From Roseateles sp. (GTDB taxonomy: Bacteria; Pseudomonadota; Gammaproteobacteria; Burkholderiales; Burkholderiaceae): a stretch of 64,000 nucleotides of DNA. Below are positions 61,358 to 64,000 of the stretch, one piece after another. A model generated the notes under the pieces. The model did no database searches. It saw nothing but the letters and a program-made list of their open reading frames with translations, and was not told the origin of the DNA. Where the stretch lies: assembly GCA_019232985.1 (NCBI GenBank), contig JAFAMW010000004.1, positions 1-64,000 on the forward strand. Reading direction: 5' to 3'. A program made the translations under genes and the position numbers. Positions within the stretch are counted from its first letter, which is position 1, and the number at the start of each line of letters is the position of its first letter.

Positions 61358-62926
61358 ATGACCGCGTTCTACAACCTGCGCATCGGCGTGCGCCTGTACC
61401 TGGCCTTCGGCCTCGTGCTGGTCCTGCTGCTGATCATGGCCGTGATCGGCGCCGTCGAGACGAGCTCGATCAACGAGTACGCCGACTTCTATCCGACCAA
61501 CGTGCTGCCGTCGCTGAAGGTCATCCATCAGCTCGACATGGCGATGTCGGAGTCGCGGCGCCTCGGCGGCGAGGTCGTCGCGAGCGACGACGCGGGCCGC
61601 GCCCAGGCGCTCGTCGACCGCATCGGCGAGCAGCGCCGCATCATCACGGACCAGTTCAAGGCCTACGAACCGCTTGTCGCCGACGACACCGACCGCGGCT
61701 TCCTGCACGACGTGAGCGACCAGAACGCGGCCTTCCAGGCGGTCCAGGACCGCGTGCTGGCGGCCGCGAAGGCCGGCCAGGGCGGCGACGCCGACAAGCT
61801 CAAGGAGGCGCGCAACCTAAGCCTCAACGATGCCAAGTCGATCTACGAGCCGATGCGCGACAAGGTCGAGAAATGGTGGGGCTACAACGAGAAGCTCGCG
61901 GCCGACGCGACGGCGGCGTCCAAGGAAGCCTACGCGCGCGTGCTGCGCATCTTTGCCGTCGTCGGCACCGGCGCGCTGCTGATCGGCCTGTTCGCGGCCG
62001 TCGCGATCACGCGCTCGATCACGCGGCCGGTCGCCCAGGCCTCGGACGTCGTGCGTGCGGTCGCCGACGGCAACCTGACCGTGCGCGTCTCCAGCAGCTA
62101 CCGCGACGAGCTCGGCCAGCTGCTCGGCCACCTCGGCGAGATGACGACCAACCTCGCGCGCATCGTCTCGGGCGTGCGCGCGGGCAGCGGCCAGATCAAC
62201 GACGCGGCGGCCGAGATCGCCGCCGGCAACAGCGATCTCTCGGGGCGCACCGAGGCGCAGGCCTCGAGCCTCGAGCAGACGGCCGCGTCGGTCGAGCAGA
62301 TGACCGCGCAGATCAAGGGCGCGGCCGACAACGCGCGGGCGGCCGACGAGCTCGCGAGCCATGCCGCGCGGACCGCGCTCGCGAGCGGCGAGGCGGTCAG
62401 CGCCGTGGTGCGCACGATGGACGAGATCGCCAAGGCGAGCGGCCGTATCGCCGACATCATCGGCGTGATCGACGGCATCGCGTTCCAGACCAACATCCTC
62501 GCGCTGAACGCGGCGGTGGAAGCCGCGCGCGCGGGCGAGCAGGGCCGCGGCTTCGCGGTCGTCGCCGGCGAGGTGCGCTCGCTCGCGCAGCGCAGCGCCC
62601 AGGCGGCCAAGGAGGTCAAGGAGCTGATCGGCAACTCGGTCGCGCAGGTCGAGACCGGCACGGGCCTGGTCCACAAGGCCCAGGGCACGATCGAGCAGAT
62701 GGTCGGCGAGGTCGGCCGCGTCACCGAGCTGATCGCCGCGATCACCGTGTCGAGCCGCGAGCAGGCCGACGGCGTAACCCAGATCAACGTCGCCGTGAGC
62801 CAGCTCGACCAGGCGACCCAGCAGAACGCCGCGCTCGTCGAGCAGACCGCGGCGGCCGCCGAGAGCATGCGCCAGCAGACCGACCGGCTCGCGTCGGCGG
62901 TCGCCTACTTCAAGGTCGACGCCTGA
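61358..62926 (+). CDS. Methyl-accepting chemotaxis protein with a four-helix-bundle sensor
   Basis: The 522-residue receptor has helix 1 ([22 protein letters not shown] cut at 11-32), a periplasmic four-helix bundle of about 160 residues (4HB_MCP type, [20 protein letters not shown]), helix 2 (about 200-220), HAMP, and the signalling tip [20 protein letters not shown] (about 370-389). There is no CheR pentapeptide. The sensing pocket should bind a small acidic ligand such as an amino acid, but the residues are not diagnostic. ATG 61358 follows GAAAGGG. The 189-base gap before it contains short tandem ATCCGCC repeats (about 61301-61330) and no obvious promoter. Confidence 0.9.
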   Translation: MTAFYNLRIGVRLYLAFGLVLVLLLIMAVIGAVETSSINEYADFYPTNVLPSLKVIHQLDMAMSESRRLGGEVVASDDAGRAQALVDRIGEQRRIITDQFKAYEPLVADDTDRGFLHDVSDQNAAFQAVQDRVLAAAKAGQGGDADKLKEARNLSLNDAKSIYEPMRDKVEKWWGYNEKLAADATAASKEAYARVLRIFAVVGTGALLIGLFAAVAITRSITRPVAQASDVVRAVADGNLTVRVSSSYRDELGQLLGHLGEMTTNLARIVSGVRAGSGQINDAAAEIAAGNSDLSGRTEAQASSLEQTAASVEQMTAQIKGAADNARAADELASHAARTALASGEAVSAVVRTMDEIAKASGRIADIIGVIDGIAFQTNILALNAAVEAARAGEQGRGFAVVAGEVRSLAQRSAQAAKEVKELIGNSVAQVETGTGLVHKAQGTIEQMVGEVGRVTELIAAITVSSREQADGVTQINVAVSQLDQATQQNAALVEQTAAAAESMRQQTDRLASAVAYFKVDA

Positions 62927-62950
62927 GCGGCGGTGCCGCAGCGCCGGGCC

Positions 62951-63922
62951 CTAGCCCGGCAGCTCCTGCCCCTGCGCCTGGCCGCGCCCCTGCGCCTTGG
63001 CGCGGTAGAGCTGCTCGTCGGCGAGGCCGGTCAGCGTCGCGGCTTCGCAGGGCAGGCCCGGCGGCAGCACGGCGACGCCGAGGCTGATCGTCACGATCGG
63101 CCCGACGTCGGAGCGCTGGTGCGGCATCTGCAGCGCGCGCACGGCGCCCTCGAGCTTGTGCGCGACGCCGAGCGCGCCGGGCAGGTCGGTCTCGGGCAGG
63201 ATGCACGCGAACTCCTCGCCGCCGTAGCGCGCGAGCACGTCGCCGGGCCGGTGCAGGCTCGCCTTGAGCGCGCGCGCGACGCGGCGCAGGCAGTCGTCGC
63301 CGGCGAGGTGGCCGTAGGCGTCGTTGTAGCGCTTGAAGAAGTCGACATCGGCCATCACGAGCGCGAGCGGCGTGCGCGTGCGCAGCGCGCGCTGCAGCTC
63401 GACGTCGAGGCGCTCGTCGAAATGGCGCCGGTTGTGCATGCCCGTGAGGCCGTCGATGAAGGCCATCTCGCGCAGCAGGTCGGCCTGCAGCTTGATCGTG
63501 AGCTGGGCGCGCACGCGTGCGCGCACGACGGCCGGGTTGAAAGGCTTGGTGATGAAATCGGCCGCGCCGGTCTCGAGCGCGCGGGTCTCGTCCTCGGCCG
63601 CGTCGCGCGCGGTCACGAAGATCACGGCGATACGACTCAGCAGCGGGTCGGCCTTGATCTGCGCGCACAGCTCGTAGCCGTCCATGCCGGGCATCTGCAC
63701 GTCGAGCAGCACGAGGTCGGGCAGCTTGTCGCGGCACAGCGCGAGCGCCTGCGCGCCGTGCCTGGCCATCAGCACCTGGCAGTCGGCCGCGAACAGCTGG
63801 TGCAGGGCCTGGATATTGACGGGCTGGTCGTCGACGACGAGCAGGCGCGGACGCCGCCCGAGCAGCTGGAGCAGCCCCTGCGGCGTCGCGCTCCAGACAT
63901 GGCCGCCATTTCCGCTGCTCAT
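62951..63922 (-). CDS. PleD-like response regulator with GGDEF output
   Basis: The 323-residue protein joins a receiver domain to a diguanylate cyclase. The receiver has the acidic pair Asp31-Asp32 (LLVVDDQPVN), the phosphate-accepting Asp74 (LVLLDVQMPGMDG), Thr104 and Lys126 (FITKPFNP). The GGDEF domain has RYGGEEF with an RPGD inhibitory site five residues before it. Phosphorylation should activate cyclic di-GMP synthesis. It converges on the chemoreceptor gene (24-base gap). A gene whose last codons are at 63972-64000 lies upstream on the same strand and may encode the partner kinase. ATG 63922 follows GTGGGGG. Confidence 0.92.
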   Translation of the reverse strand: MSSGNGGHVWSATPQGLLQLLGRRPRLLVVDDQPVNIQALHQLFAADCQVLMARHGAQALALCRDKLPDLVLLDVQMPGMDGYELCAQIKADPLLSRIAVIFVTARDAAEDETRALETGAADFITKPFNPAVVRARVRAQLTIKLQADLLREMAFIDGLTGMHNRRHFDERLDVELQRALRTRTPLALVMADVDFFKRYNDAYGHLAGDDCLRRVARALKASLHRPGDVLARYGGEEFACILPETDLPGALGVAHKLEGAVRALQMPHQRSDVGPIVTISLGVAVLPPGLPCEAATLTGLADEQLYRAKAQGRGQAQGQELPG

Positions 63923-63971
63923 GGTGCCCCCACGGCAGCGGCTCGCTTGGGACGGCCCGGCGCCGCGCCGC

Positions 63972-64000
63972 TCACGCGTTCTCCGGGCGCAGCAGCGCGC
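63972..64000 (-). CDS. C-terminal end of a gene cut by the window edge
   Basis: On the minus strand the last 29 bases read ALLRPENA followed by TGA (63974-63972). The frame is suggested by the position 50 bases before the response-regulator start and by the sensible C-terminal peptide. Eight residues cannot identify a family. A sensor kinase feeding the PleD-like regulator would fit the position, but that is inference. Confidence 0.3.

Overview
The window reads as chromosome of a very GC-rich (about 70 % by eye) Gram-negative bacterium, most likely a betaproteobacterium of the Burkholderiales. That placement is an inference from the housekeeping genes: a class I fbp next to pepN, prfB with a +1 programmed frameshift, ybaK-plsY, a PHP phosphatase beside a YciO-type gene, recJ behind a mutase-like gene, and ppk-sixA. 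Two TonB-dependent receptors, a chaperone-usher pilus and an LpxH-like enzyme show an outer membrane. Several c-di-GMP and chemotaxis proteins point to a motile, surface-living organism.

Region 1 (1-9.4 kb) is accessory. The end of an IS5-like element has cut the 3' end of a periplasmic binding-protein gene. Next come two unrecognised genes (1107-2573), the larger with features of a beta-barrel pore-forming protein. Facing them is an operon of TonB receptor, alkaline-phosphatase-superfamily phosphodiesterase and Tat-exported phospholipase C, divergent from a DeoR-type regulator. A decayed binding-protein fragment closes the region. Region 2 (9.2-16 kb) is a trehalose module: LacI regulator, TonB receptor, MFS permease and cytoplasmic trehalase, with a good LacI-type operator palindrome in front of the receptor.

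Region 3 (16-24.6 kb) holds an MFS gene lacking its first helices, a GGDEF-EAL protein, a degenerate HD-GYP protein, a TPR lipoprotein-like or secreted protein, a POT peptide transporter and fbp. Region 4 (24.6-26.3 kb) is a compact low-GC pair, an ABC/AAA ATPase plus a 145-residue partner, set precisely between pepN and fbp with 4-base overlaps; it is the best candidate in the window for an undescribed, defence-like system. Region 5 (26.3-49.4 kb) is mostly housekeeping: pepN, prfB, peptidases, hydrolases, a GNAT enzyme, an acyl-CoA-synthetase-like pseudoenzyme, ybaK-plsY-ridA, PHP-yciO, an M3 peptidase, a chemoreceptor, recJ, and an LpxH-like-ppk-sixA operon.

Region 6 (49.4-55.3 kb) is a DUF4402-type chaperone-usher pilus locus whose usher carries a duplicated N-terminal module and a calcium-binding-like C-terminal repeat. 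Region 7 (55.3-64 kb) has a prolyl oligopeptidase, a secreted protein of unknown role, tRNA-Gly(TCC), a diguanylate cyclase, an APC permease behind an FNR/Anr-like box, a small Oxidored-like protein, a second chemoreceptor and a PleD-like response regulator. Most genes are tightly packed, and no gene-free stretch exceeds about 300 bases apart from 8851-9243, which holds a gene remnant.
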